Source of the DNA: Candidatus Rokuibacteriota bacterium
GTDB taxonomy: Bacteria > Methylomirabilota > Methylomirabilia > Rokubacteriales > CSP1-6
Assembly (NCBI GenBank): GCA_016184125.1
Contig: JACPDG010000056.1
Coordinates: forward strand, 1 to 50,073
DNA length: 50,073 bases
Direction of reading: 5' to 3'
The notes beneath the pieces are model-generated. The model did not search any database. It was not told where the DNA came from and saw only the letters and a program-made list of their open reading frames with translations. The position numbers were made by a program, and so were the translations under genes. Shown one piece after another: positions 34,291 to 42,862 of this stretch. The first letter of the stretch is position 1. The number at the start of each line of letters is the position of its first letter.

Positions 34291-34312
34291 GAACCTCGAG
34301 GAGGGGAGAGCC

Positions 34313-34702
34313 ATGACAGCCCGGCGGTTCACGCTCGCGCTCGTGGGCCTCGCGCTCGTGGTCTCGATGGTGACGCCGGCGCTTGCGCAGCGCGTCGACA
34401 TCGAGAGTCGGCCTCCGGAGCTCCCCATCGACGTCGTGCCGCCCGCGCTCGACCCGGTCACGCGTCCGAGCGACGCGGACTTCTACCCGGGTGGACCGCG
34501 TGTCCAGCACGACCCGGCGTTCATCGAGCCGCTCGCCGCCGAGACCGACGGCGGTGACGTGGGTCTGTCCGGGTGGACGGCTCCCCAGACGCCCGTCGGT
34601 CCCGCCGTTCTCGGGCAGCGCGAGGTGAACGGCTGGCTGGCGATCGGGCTCAGCATCACGTGGGGTGGCCCGCCGGCGGCCAGGCCCGCGCTGCGGAGGT
34701 AG
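34313..34702 (+). CDS. Small exported protein of unknown function
   Basis: A 129-residue protein with a textbook signal peptide (TLALVGLALVVSMVTPALAQ, cleavage after ALA). The ribosome-binding site GAGGAGGGGAG is the strongest in the window. The mature chain is rich in Pro, Asp and Gly (RPPELPIDVVPPALDP, RPSDADFYPGGPRVQHDP) and probably unstructured, ending in WLAIGLSITWGG, which could be one short membrane-active or beta segment. I do not recognise a family. Confidence 0.75.
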   Translation: MTARRFTLALVGLALVVSMVTPALAQRVDIESRPPELPIDVVPPALDPVTRPSDADFYPGGPRVQHDPAFIEPLAAETDGGDVGLSGWTAPQTPVGPAVLGQREVNGWLAIGLSITWGGPPAARPALRR

Positions 34703-34713
34703 CTCGGCGGCGG

Positions 34714-35277
34714 ATGGCGATCCTGCGTGGGAACCTGCACGCGCACACGACGTTCTCGGACGGTCTCCGGTCACCGTCGGCGCTGATCGAGGAGTACCAG
34801 GCGCTCGGCTACGATTTCCTCGCGATCACCGATCACGAGAACTGGATCCCGACGGAGTACTGGCACTCCCTCGACCACCTCTCCGCACGGTTGCTGCTCT
34901 TCCAGGGCGTCGAGCTGAACTACGACGGCTTCGAGCAGCACGTCGGGAAGGTGATCGGCGACCGGGAGACGCTCTACGTGCTCAACCATCCGGCGCGCTA
35001 CAAGCTCACCGTGCCGCAGACCGTCAGCCGCGTCCACGCGATCCGCAGGGGTGGTCTGCCGCTCGACGCGGTCGAGGTGACGGACACCGGGCTGTATCGG
35101 CCCCTGTACGACTCGGACGAGATCCCGCTGATCAGGATCGCGACCGACGACGCGCACCGGCCGCCGCACTTCGGGCGCGCGTGGGTCGAGGTGGAGGCGC
35201 GGCGCGACCGCGACGCGATCATCCGCGCGATCCGCGGCGGCGACTTCCGAATCGGCTTCGCGACCGCGAAACCGTAG
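34714..35277 (+). CDS. PHP-domain metal-dependent hydrolase
   Basis: A 187-residue PHP (polymerase and histidinol phosphatase) domain protein. The metal-binding motifs are visible: HAHTTFSDG near the N-terminus, AITDHEN, a Glu in GVELNY, His in VLNHPARY and the closing DDAH (IATDDAHRPP). Short PHP proteins hydrolyse phosphoesters, for example nucleotide or sugar phosphates, but the substrate is not evident. It begins 11 bases after the small exported protein and may be co-transcribed. The ATP-dependent importer follows after a gap of 159 bases with no other recognised feature. Confidence 0.88.
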   Translation: MAILRGNLHAHTTFSDGLRSPSALIEEYQALGYDFLAITDHENWIPTEYWHSLDHLSARLLLFQGVELNYDGFEQHVGKVIGDRETLYVLNHPARYKLTVPQTVSRVHAIRRGGLPLDAVEVTDTGLYRPLYDSDEIPLIRIATDDAHRPPHFGRAWVEVEARRDRDAIIRAIRGGDFRIGFATAKP

Positions 35278-35436
35278 CGCGCACCGTTCCCGAAGCCGCG
35301 ACACGCAAGACCGGCGGTGACAGGACCCCGCCGCCTCGCGTCTCAGTGCCTCGTGACGTAGCGCTTGCGCGGCCCGGGTCGAGCGGTATCCTCATCGCCA
35401 CTCGCGACCGACCGCTGTCCGGGGGTGACGTCGGAC

Positions 35437-36381
35437 GTGATCCGCTTCGTCCTCTCTCGCGTTGCGCAGACGGCCGCCGTGCTCTTCACGGTCTCCGTGA
35501 TCATCTTCGCGCTCATGCGGATGATCCCGGGCGACCCCGTGCTCATGCTCCTCGGCGACGACTTCACCGAGGACGCCTATCGCCAGCTCCGCGCGCGCCT
35601 CGGCCTCGATCGGTCGATCGTCACGCAGTACGTGTTCTGGCTGCGGAACATCCTCCAGGGCGACCTCGGCGATTCGGTGCTCCTGCACGACCGCGTCGTC
35701 ACGCTGGTGTGGGACGCGTTCGTCCCCACGCTGACGCTCGTCGTCGCGAGCATGCTGGTCGGCGTCGTCATCGCGGTGCCGTCCGGCCTCGTCGCCGCGA
35801 TGCGCAAGGACAGCGCGTGGGACTGGGGCTCCATGGGCTTCGCGATCTTCGTCTACTCGATGCCGAGCTTCTGGAAGGGCATCGTGCTGATCTGGGTCTT
35901 CAGCGTGCACCTCGGATGGTTCCCGGCCGTCGGCTACGTCCATCCCTGGCAGGACCCGTGGCAAGGCCTCTGGAAGCTGGTCCTGCCCGCCATCACCCTC
36001 GGGACGTTCTTCTCGGGGTTGGTCGCCCGCATCATCCGATCGAGCCTGCTCGAGGTCCTCGACCAGGACTACATCAAGGCCGCACGCGCCCGCGGCGTAC
36101 GCCGGGCCGCGCTGGTGTATCGCCACGCGATGGCGAACGCGCTCATCCCGGTCGTGACGATCATCGGGCTCCAGTTCGGGACGCTCCTGGGCGGCGCCGT
36201 GCTCACCGAGACCGTCTTCAGCATCCCCGGGATGGGACGGCTCACCGTGACCGCGATCCTCAATCGCGATTACGCCGTCGTGCAGGGCGCCGTGCTGCTC
36301 GGCGTCTGCGCCGTCGTGCTGGTGAACCTCGTGGTCGACCTCACGTACGCGTTCCTGAACCCGAGAATCAGGCTCGCCTGA
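35437..36381 (+). CDS. DppB-type peptide/nickel ABC importer permease
   Basis: A 314-residue inner-membrane permease of the peptide/opine/nickel uptake family. It has about six membrane segments, starting FVLSRVAQTAAVLFTVSVII, and the typical EAA loop with KAARARGVRRAALVYRHAMANAL. Characteristic phrases are RMIPGDPV and ETVFSIPGMGRL. The GTG at 35437 is chosen over GTG 35425 and the longer frame because it directly precedes IRFVLSR, the usual start of this family. It is the first gene of a five-gene importer operon. Confidence 0.93.
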   Translation: MIRFVLSRVAQTAAVLFTVSVIIFALMRMIPGDPVLMLLGDDFTEDAYRQLRARLGLDRSIVTQYVFWLRNILQGDLGDSVLLHDRVVTLVWDAFVPTLTLVVASMLVGVVIAVPSGLVAAMRKDSAWDWGSMGFAIFVYSMPSFWKGIVLIWVFSVHLGWFPAVGYVHPWQDPWQGLWKLVLPAITLGTFFSGLVARIIRSSLLEVLDQDYIKAARARGVRRAALVYRHAMANALIPVVTIIGLQFGTLLGGAVLTETVFSIPGMGRLTVTAILNRDYAVVQGAVLLGVCAVVLVNLVVDLTYAFLNPRIRLA

Positions 36382-36384
36382 CCC

Positions 36385-37302
36385 ATGGCGCGCTCGATCC
36401 GCGTGGACGACCTTCCACTGGCGGCACCCACGCCGGGTCCGAGCGCCGCCGGCGCGGCCGCACCACGGGGGCGCTCGCGGTGGTGGCGGCGGTTCGCGCG
36501 CAACCGGGGCGCCGTCTTCGGTCTCGGGGTCTTCGTCGCCACCCTGCTCATGGCGGTCTTCGCCGGCGTGCTCGCGCCGTACGACCCGGTGGCGCAGGGC
36601 GTCGGACCGGCGAACCAGGGGCCGACGTGGACGCACTGGGCGGGGACCGACAGCTTCGGACGCGACATGCTGAGCCGCATCATCTACGGCGCCAGGATCG
36701 CGCTGGTCGTGGGCGTCCTGGCCGTGCTGCTCGCGATGGTGATCGGTGTGACGCTCGGCCTCGTCGCCGGCTACTACGGCGGCTGGGTGGACGTCGTCAT
36801 CATGCGCGTCATGGACGGCCTGTTCGCGTTCCCGATCATCATCCTGGCGATCGCGATGATGGCCGTCATGGGCTTCGGCGTGAAGAACGTCATCATCGCG
36901 ATCGCCGTGGGGTTCATCGCGCCGTTCGCGCGCGTCACCCGCGGTGACGTGCTCGGGGTCCGGGAAGAGCCGTACATCGAGGCGGCGCGACTGGCGGGCG
37001 TGTCGGGGCCGGCGATCATCGCGCGCCACGTGCTGCCCAACGTGCTGGCGCCGATCATCGTGCAGGCGGCGCTGAGGGTCTCGGGGGCGATCATCACCGA
37101 ATCGGGGCTCTCGTTCCTCGGCCTCGGACCGCCGCCGCCGACGCCCGTGTGGGGCTCGATGATCGCCGAGGGGCGCAACTTCATCGTGATGGCGCCGCAC
37201 ATCTCGACGATCCCCGGCATCGCGCTCATGGTCACGATCGTCGGGTTGAACCTCCTCGGCGACGGCCTCAGGGACACGCTCGATCCGCGGCTCAAGCGAT
37301 GA
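36385..37302 (+). CDS. DppC-type peptide/nickel ABC importer permease
   Basis: A 305-residue partner permease. A Pro/Ala-rich cytoplasmic N-terminus leads to WWRRFARNRGAVFGLGVFV, the conserved OppC N-terminal helix. The typical GTDSFGRDMLSRIIYGARIAL and the EAA loop EAARLAGVSGPAIIARHVLPN follow, then ESGLSFLGLGPPPPTPVWGSM near the C-terminus. It forms a heterodimer with the preceding DppB-type subunit. It starts 3 bases after it and overlaps the next ATPase by 4 bases. Confidence 0.93.
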   Translation: MARSIRVDDLPLAAPTPGPSAAGAAAPRGRSRWWRRFARNRGAVFGLGVFVATLLMAVFAGVLAPYDPVAQGVGPANQGPTWTHWAGTDSFGRDMLSRIIYGARIALVVGVLAVLLAMVIGVTLGLVAGYYGGWVDVVIMRVMDGLFAFPIIILAIAMMAVMGFGVKNVIIAIAVGFIAPFARVTRGDVLGVREEPYIEAARLAGVSGPAIIARHVLPNVLAPIIVQAALRVSGAIITESGLSFLGLGPPPPTPVWGSMIAEGRNFIVMAPHISTIPGIALMVTIVGLNLLGDGLRDTLDPRLKR

Positions 37303-38330
37303 GCGCCGCCGAACCGATCCTGGAGGTCGCGAATCTCGTCGTGGAGCTCGCCGGCGACGACGGAATGCTCCGTGCGGTGGACGGGGTCAGCCTCTCCATC
37401 GGCCGGGGCGAGGTCGTCGGGCTGGTCGGCGAGTCCGGCGCGGGCAAGACGCTGACGGCCGAGGCGATGCTCGGTCTCGTGCGCTGCCCGCCCGGGCGCG
37501 TGACCGGCACCGTCCGGTTTCACGGGCACGACCTGCTCGAGCTCGGCGAGCGGGAGCTCGCTCGCATCCGGGGCAAGGAGATCGCGATGATCTTCCAGAA
37601 TCCCGGCGCCTCGCTGAACCCCGTGTTCCGCATCGGGGACCAGGTCGTGGAATCGATGGCCCTGCACCTGCCGGGCGCGCGCCGGGACCTGCGCCAGCGC
37701 GCGGCGGACATCCTGCAGCGGGTCGGGATCCCGGCGGCGCGCACGCGGATGCGCGACTATCCGCACCAGTTCTCGGGCGGCATGGCGCAACGGGTGATGA
37801 TCGGCATGGGTGTGTCCTGCACGCCGAGCCTCCTGATCGCCGACGAGCCGACGACCGCGCTCGACGTCACGATCCAGGCGCAGGTGCTGGCGCTCATCCG
37901 CTCGCTCGCGCGCGAGATGGGCATGGCCGTGCTGCTCGTGTCTCACGACCTCGGGATCGTCTCGCAGATGTGCCACCGGGTGATCGTGATGTACGCGGGC
38001 CGGGTCGTCGAGCAGGCGTCGATCGGGACGATCTTCCGCGCCCCGGCGCATCCGTACACGCGGGCGCTGATGGCGTGCCTGCCCGGACTCGACGGTGTGG
38101 CGCGGCTCGGCACGATTCCGGGCGTCATGCCGGGGCTCACCGCCGTGCCGTCCGGCTGCCGATTTCACCCGCGATGCGCGGTCGCCGAGCCGCGATGCGC
38201 GGTCGAGGAGCCGGTCCTCCGGGACGTCGGCGACGCGCATCGTGCGGCGTGTCACCTGGCGAGACGCGCCGGCGAGGGGCCGCGCGTGCAGGCCGCGGCG
38301 ATGTCCGCACGAAACGGCGAGCCGGGGTAG
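37299..38330 (+). CDS. DppD-type ABC importer ATPase
   Basis: A 343-residue ATP-binding subunit. Walker A is GESGAGKT, the Q-loop [12 protein letters not shown], the signature FSGGMAQR (a Dpp/Opp variant of LSGGQ), Walker [13 protein letters not shown] and the H-loop LLVSHDLGI. The C-terminal oligopeptide-transporter extension has the cysteine pattern ([16 protein letters not shown], then AACHLA) that holds an iron-sulfur cluster in some homologues. It works with the DppF-type subunit next door. Confidence 0.94.
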   Translation: MSAAEPILEVANLVVELAGDDGMLRAVDGVSLSIGRGEVVGLVGESGAGKTLTAEAMLGLVRCPPGRVTGTVRFHGHDLLELGERELARIRGKEIAMIFQNPGASLNPVFRIGDQVVESMALHLPGARRDLRQRAADILQRVGIPAARTRMRDYPHQFSGGMAQRVMIGMGVSCTPSLLIADEPTTALDVTIQAQVLALIRSLAREMGMAVLLVSHDLGIVSQMCHRVIVMYAGRVVEQASIGTIFRAPAHPYTRALMACLPGLDGVARLGTIPGVMPGLTAVPSGCRFHPRCAVAEPRCAVEEPVLRDVGDAHRAACHLARRAGEGPRVQAAAMSARNGEPG

Positions 38331-38331
38331 C

Positions 38332-39477
38332 ATGCTTCCCTTGCTCGCCGTCGAAGACCTGACGAAGCACTTCGCGGTGCGGGGCGACGTGCTGAGCCGC
38401 CTCCTCGGCCGCCACGGCCGCGTGCTGCGCGCGGTCGACGGCATCAGCTTCAGCATCCAGCCGGGGGAGACGCTGGGGCTGGTCGGCGAGTCGGGGTGCG
38501 GCAAGACGACGACCGGCCGGCTCGTCCTCCGCGCGATCGAGCCGACGGGCGGGCGGATCGTGCTCGACGGCGAGGACGTCACCGCGCTCGGACCGTCGAA
38601 GCTGCGCGCGCTCAGACGCAAGGCGCAGATCGTCTTCCAGGACCCGTACACGTCGCTCGACCCTCGGATGACGGTGGCGCGGATCATTGCCGAGCCGATC
38701 CGTGTCCACGGGCTCGCCGCCGGGCGCGATGTCGACGAGCGGGTGTGCCGGCTGCTCGAGATGGTCGGGCTCCAGGCGGAGCACGCGGGGCGCTATCCGC
38801 ACGAGCTGTCCGGCGGCCAGCGCCAGCGGGTCGGGATCGCGCGCGCGCTCGCCGTCGACCCGAAGCTCGTCGTCGCCGACGAAGCCGTGTCCGCGCTGGA
38901 CGTGTCGGTGCGGGCGCAGATCCTGAACCTGTTCGTGGACCTCCGTGACCGTCTCGGGCTCGCGTACCTCTTCGTATCCCACGATCTCGGCGTGATCCGC
39001 TACGTCAGCCACCGCGTCGCCGTGATGTACCTCGGTGCGCTGGTGGAGGTGGGGCCGACCGGAGAGCTCTACCGGCGCCCGCTGCATCCTTACACGCAGG
39101 CGCTGATGGCCGCGATCCCCACGATCGGTGACGGCACCACGTCGATCTTCGACCAGCCGTCGCGGCTGCTCCAGGGCGAGCTTCCCAGCCCGATCGACCT
39201 GCCGCGTGGCTGCCGCTTCGCGGGACGCTGTCCCCGGCGCATGTCCCGCTGCGACGAGGTCGAGCCCGTGCTCCGGGAAGCCGAGCCCGGCCGCCTCGTC
39301 GCGTGTCATCTGTACGACGGTCCGACTTCATGGGGGGCCTGGAAGGGCCCCCCAAGCCCCCCGACGCTCGGACACGGCCCGGGGGACCCGGGCCGTGCCT
39401 CGGGTTCACGCCCGACCGGGGCCTCGAAGGGCCCCCCGGGCACGACACCACCGACACCGACAGGAGGCCCAGCATGA
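38332..39477 (+). CDS. DppF-type ABC importer ATPase with a repeat-derived tail
   Basis: A 381-residue second ATPase. Walker A is GESGCGKTT, the Q-loop IVFQDPYTSLDP, the signature LSGGQRQR, Walker B LVVADEAVSALD and the H-loop LFVSHDLGV. The C-terminal cysteine pattern is CRFAGRCPRRMSRC and ACH, after which the normal protein should end. About 50 further residues (from SWGAWKGPPSPP) are encoded by a dispersed element and its neighbour. The stop codon lies 1-3 bases into the binding-protein gene. Confidence 0.93.
   Translation: MLPLLAVEDLTKHFAVRGDVLSRLLGRHGRVLRAVDGISFSIQPGETLGLVGESGCGKTTTGRLVLRAIEPTGGRIVLDGEDVTALGPSKLRALRRKAQIVFQDPYTSLDPRMTVARIIAEPIRVHGLAAGRDVDERVCRLLEMVGLQAEHAGRYPHELSGGQRQRVGIARALAVDPKLVVADEAVSALDVSVRAQILNLFVDLRDRLGLAYLFVSHDLGVIRYVSHRVAVMYLGALVEVGPTGELYRRPLHPYTQALMAAIPTIGDGTTSIFDQPSRLLQGELPSPIDLPRGCRFAGRCPRRMSRCDEVEPVLREAEPGRLVACHLYDGPTSWGAWKGPPSPPTLGHGPGDPGRASGSRPTGASKGPPGTTPPTPTGGPA
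39330..39439 (+). repeat. Dispersed hairpin element, copy 11 (forward), with an extra stem 1
   Basis: Stem 1 is GGGGGGCC-TGGAAG-GGCCCCCC. Stem 2 is CACGGCCCGGG-GGA-CCCGGGCCGTG, a different sequence from copy 1 but fully paired. A second half stem (GGGGCCTCGAAGGGCCCC) ends the element. It encodes the DppF-type tail. Confidence 0.9.
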
Positions 39478-41114
39478 AGAGCCGAGACGGGTTCGAGGTC
39501 GTGAACGAGCTCATGCGAGACGACGTCAACCGCCGCACGGTCCTCAAGGCGCTCGGCTGGTCCGCCGCCGGCGCGGGCTTCGGCCTGCCGCTCGCGGTTC
39601 CCGACCGGGCGCACGCGCAGGCGCCGAAGCGCGGCGGCACGATCAGGATCGGCAGCTTCAGCAACATCGACACGCTCGATGCCCACAACACCACCTCGAT
39701 CGTGGCGTGCTCGATCCACAACAACATCTACAACGGTCTCCTGAAGACCGTGTCGCCCGACGGCAAGAGCGTCGACTTCAAGCCGGAACTGGCGCGCGAG
39801 TGGGAGATCCAGGGCGACCGCGTCCACGTCTTCCGCCTGCACAAGGGCGTGACCTTCCACAACGGCGACCCGCTGACCGCCGCGGACGTGAAGTGGAACC
39901 TCGAGCGCGTGAAGGACAAGCAGCAGGCGCCGATCCACGCGTGGAAGCTCGAGCTGCTGGAAGCGATCGAGACGCCGGACTCCCACACGATCAAGCTGCA
40001 TTTCTCGAAGCCCTACCCGTTCCTGCGCGTCGCGTTCACCGGCTCCACCGGACGGGCGGCCACCATCCTGAGCCCGCGGGCGGTGAAGGAGAAGGGCAAG
40101 GCCTATGGCCGCAACCCCGTCGGCACCGGACCGTTCAAGTTCGTGGAGTGGAAGGAAGGCGACTCCATCGTGCTCGAGCGCAATGCGGGCTACTGGGAGA
40201 CCGACGCGTCGGGCGGCAAGCTGCCGTACCTCGACCGGGTGATGATCAAGTTCATCATCGAGCCCTCGACGCTCGTCGCGGCGCTCAAGACCGGCGAGGT
40301 GGACCTGATCAACAACGTGGCGCCGCAGTTCGTGGGCGACCTGCGCAAGGACCCGCGGCTCACCGCGCTCAGCGCCGTCGGGGGTAACTGGCGAGTCCTG
40401 CACATGAACATCGCCAAGGAGCCGTTCAACGACAAGGCCCTCCGCAAGGCGGTGACGTTCGCCATCGACCGCAAGGAGATCCTCGACCGGGTGGAGTTCG
40501 GCGAGGGCATCGTGGCCCACGGTCCCATCTCGCCGCCCATGGGGGCCTTCTACGACCCGGCGTTCGAGCGCGGGAAGAACGGCCAGTACCACGACCTGGA
40601 GGAAGCGCGGGCCTGGATGAAGCGCGCGAAGTACGACGGGCGGGAGCTGCTCTTCCTCAGCATCAACTCCGGGACCGCGCCGCGCCAGGCGGAGGTCATC
40701 CAGGCGCACCTCGCGAAGATCGGCGTCAAGGTGCGCATCGAGCTCGCGGACTTTCCGACGTTCCGCCGCCGGTGGCTGCAGGAACGGCAGTGGGACCTCG
40801 TGCAGATCCAGTGGGACGCCGACCTCGATCCCGACGAGACCCTCTACCCCGAGCTGCATTCCGGCGAGGCGTGGAACGCGGGCAAGTGGGTGAACAAGGA
40901 CTTCGACCGTGCCGTCGAGCTCGCGCGGGCCGAGAACGACGTCAAGAAGCGGAAGAAGGCCTATGACGATGCGGTGAAAGCGATCCTCGAGGACGCCCCG
41001 GTGGCGGTGCTCCTCCACGTGAACGAGCAGAAGGTCTTCCACAAATACGTGAAGGGCTTCCAGATGATCCCGGCCGGGCTGATCAACATGCACGCGGTCT
41101 GGCTGGATCGCTAG
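39474..41114 (+). CDS. Peptide/nickel-type ABC importer substrate-binding protein
   Basis: A 546-residue periplasmic binding protein (SBP family 5). The ATG has AGGAGG upstream. The N-terminus carries a twin-arginine signal (VNRRTVLKALGWSAAGAG) with cleavage near RAHAQ, so export by Tat is likely. The mature part starts RGGTIRIGSFSNIDTLDAHN and has the family signature region KGVTFHNGDPLTAADVKWNLE, then NPVGTGPFKFVEW. The ligand (oligopeptide, opine or other) cannot be inferred. It closes the importer operon and is followed by two tandem dispersed elements. Confidence 0.93.
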   Translation: MKSRDGFEVVNELMRDDVNRRTVLKALGWSAAGAGFGLPLAVPDRAHAQAPKRGGTIRIGSFSNIDTLDAHNTTSIVACSIHNNIYNGLLKTVSPDGKSVDFKPELAREWEIQGDRVHVFRLHKGVTFHNGDPLTAADVKWNLERVKDKQQAPIHAWKLELLEAIETPDSHTIKLHFSKPYPFLRVAFTGSTGRAATILSPRAVKEKGKAYGRNPVGTGPFKFVEWKEGDSIVLERNAGYWETDASGGKLPYLDRVMIKFIIEPSTLVAALKTGEVDLINNVAPQFVGDLRKDPRLTALSAVGGNWRVLHMNIAKEPFNDKALRKAVTFAIDRKEILDRVEFGEGIVAHGPISPPMGAFYDPAFERGKNGQYHDLEEARAWMKRAKYDGRELLFLSINSGTAPRQAEVIQAHLAKIGVKVRIELADFPTFRRRWLQERQWDLVQIQWDADLDPDETLYPELHSGEAWNAGKWVNKDFDRAVELARAENDVKKRKKAYDDAVKAILEDAPVAVLLHVNEQKVFHKYVKGFQMIPAGLINMHAVWLDR

Positions 41115-41123
41115 GATCGATAA

Positions 41124-41320
41124 ATATGGGGGGCCCCGAAATGGCCCCCCATCCCCCCCGACGCTCGGACACGGCCCGGGGGACCCGGGCCGCGCCTCGG
41201 GTTTCCGCTCGGCCGGGGCCCCGAAATGGCCCCCCATCCCCCCCGACGCTCGGACACGGCCCCGGGGGGGTGCGCGGACGCACCCGCGAACCCGGGGCGT
41301 GCCTCGGGTCTACGCGGCGG
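41124..41320 (+). repeat. Dispersed hairpin elements, copies 12a and 12b (forward, tandem)
   Basis: Two copies in direct order. Both have the CCGAAAT stem 1 and the spacer CCCCCCCGACGCTCGGACAC. Copy 12a has stem 2 CGGCCCGGG-GGA-CCCGGGCCG. Copy 12b carries the optional GGTGCG-CGGA-CGCACC hairpin at the tip of stem 2. They lie between the binding-protein gene and the convergent tetR. Confidence 0.92.
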
Positions 41321-41332
41321 ACGGGAGGGCGG

Positions 41333-41902
41333 TCACGCCGCGCCGATCGAGCGGAGCAGCAGGCGCGTGAGCTCTGGCACGGTACCGCGGAGGTCCGGCT
41401 TGCCGGAGTGCAGCCACTGCACGACGACCTCGTTGACGGCGCCGAGCCAGACGAGCGTGGCGACGTGCGTGTCCAGGGGTGGGATCGAGCGCTCGGCGGC
41501 GGCCTCGTCGAGATAGGCGCGGATCAGCGCGGCGAACCGGTCGTGGACCTCGGCCCGCTTGGCCTCGTAGAGCGGGCCGAGGCTCACCGCTTCGAGCAGG
41601 ATCAGGCGCGCGAGCGCCTGATTGTCGGCGAAGGTCGTGAGGGCGGCCTCGAGCGCGCCTTGCACCTTCGCGAGCGCGCCCTGCCGCGACGCGATCGTCG
41701 ACGCGACGGCGGTCGCGAGCCGGGCGGAGAAGTCGTCGACGAGCGCCAGGAAGACGGCTTGCTTCGTCGCGAAGTGGTGGTACACGGCTCCCTTCGACGT
41801 TCCCGACGCGCGCACGATGTCGTCGACACTCGCCCTGTGATAGCCTCTCCCGGCGAACACTTCGAGCGCGGCGTCGAGGATCCGTTCCCGCGTCGTCGCC
41901 AT
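41333..41902 (-). CDS. TetR-family transcriptional regulator
   Basis: A 189-residue repressor. The N-terminal helix-turn-helix runs from about 8 to 54 (RERILDAALEVFAGRGYHRA, VDDIVRASGTSKGAVYHHF). The remainder is a helical ligand-binding domain that is variable in this family, so the ligand is unknown. The only TetR-like palindrome I find nearby is at 45122-45143, on the mqnE promoter, about 3.2 kb away. That makes the menaquinone genes or the TRAP operon likely targets, by inference. A dispersed element lies directly upstream, so its own promoter is not evident. Confidence 0.9.
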   Translation of the reverse strand: MATTRERILDAALEVFAGRGYHRASVDDIVRASGTSKGAVYHHFATKQAVFLALVDDFSARLATAVASTIASRQGALAKVQGALEAALTTFADNQALARLILLEAVSLGPLYEAKRAEVHDRFAALIRAYLDEAAAERSIPPLDTHVATLVWLGAVNEVVVQWLHSGKPDLRGTVPELTRLLLRSIGAA

Positions 41903-41910
41903 CTCAATTC

Positions 41911-42000
41911 ATGGGGGGCCTCGAAGGGCCCCCCAATCCCCCCGAGCGCTCGCACGCGCCCCGGGAAACCCGGGGCGCGGCTCGGCCAACGGATTCGCTC
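41911..42000 (+). repeat. Dispersed hairpin element, copy 13 (forward)
   Basis: A clean 90-base copy: stem 1 GGGGGGCC-TCGAAG-GGCCCCCC, spacer AATCCCCCCGAGCGCTCG, stem 2 GCGCCCCGGG-AAA-CCCGGGGCGC, tail AACGGATTCGCTC. It lies between the divergent tetR and mqnD and may be the best reference copy. Confidence 0.93.
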
Positions 42001-42023
42001 GCACCGCGTGGGAGGAGCTCCGG

Positions 42024-42854
42024 ATGCAGACGATCAGGATCGGCCACAGCCCCGACCCCGACGACGCGTTCATGTTCTACGCGCTGACCGCGGGGAAGGT
42101 GGCGATCCCGGGGACCAGGATCGAGCACGTCCTCGAGGACATCGAGTCGCTGAACCGCCGCGCGCGGACCGCCGAGCTCGAGGTGACGGCGGTGTCCGCG
42201 GCGACCTACACGCTCGTCGCGGACCGCTACCGTCTGATGGACCCCGGCGCGTCGATGGGCAAGGGGTACGGGCCGATCCTCGTGGCCCGCGAGCCCATCC
42301 CGCAGAGCGAGCTCAGCAAGCGCGTCGTCGCCATCCCGGGGAGCCACACGACGGCGGCGCTGCTCCTGCGCATCTACCTGCCGGAGGAGCCGCCGCTGAT
42401 CGAGGTGGCGTTCGACCAGATCCCGCGGGCCGTGCTCGAGCGGCAGGCGGACGTGGGGCTGCTGATCCACGAGGGGCAGCTCACGCATCCGTCGATGGGG
42501 CTGGTGAAGGTGATGGATCTCGGCGAGGCGTGGCAGCGCGACACCGGGCTGCCGCTGCCCCTCGGCGTGAACGTGATGCGGCGCGACCTCGGGGACGCGA
42601 GGCACCGGCAGATCTCCCAGGCGCTCCGCGACTCGATCGCGTGGGCGCACGCCAACGCCGACGAGGCGCTCGAGTACGCGATGCGCTACGGCCGCGGGAT
42701 CGACAAGGAGACGTGCCGGCGATTCGTGCTGATGTACGTCAACGACTACACGGTCACGCTCGGCGAGGAAGGGCGCCGCGCGCTCGAGCGGCTCTTCGGC
42801 GACGCGCACGCGCGCGGCCTGATTCCTGCGATCCCGCCGCTCGACGCCGTGTAG
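42024..42854 (+). CDS. mqnD: 1,4-dihydroxy-6-naphthoate synthase
   Basis: Futalosine-pathway enzyme that converts cyclic dehypoxanthine futalosine to 1,4-dihydroxy-6-naphthoate on the way to menaquinone. The 276 residues match the family. The N-terminus IRIGHSPDPDDAFMFYAL, the phrase EDIESLNRRA and the later GASMGKGYGPILVAREP are typical of MqnD rather than MqnA. The ATG has GGAGGAG upstream. It is convergent with mqnC (8-base gap), an unusual orientation for a pathway partner. mqnA and mqnB are not in this window. Confidence 0.88.
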   Translation: MQTIRIGHSPDPDDAFMFYALTAGKVAIPGTRIEHVLEDIESLNRRARTAELEVTAVSAATYTLVADRYRLMDPGASMGKGYGPILVAREPIPQSELSKRVVAIPGSHTTAALLLRIYLPEEPPLIEVAFDQIPRAVLERQADVGLLIHEGQLTHPSMGLVKVMDLGEAWQRDTGLPLPLGVNVMRRDLGDARHRQISQALRDSIAWAHANADEALEYAMRYGRGIDKETCRRFVLMYVNDYTVTLGEEGRRALERLFGDAHARGLIPAIPPLDAV

Positions 42855-42862
42855 ACCGGGCG

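Noticed and set aside
41124..42000. Insertion sequence flanking tetR
   Set aside because: The paired repeats on both sides belong to the dispersed family found throughout the window. No transposase gene or terminal duplication lies between them.
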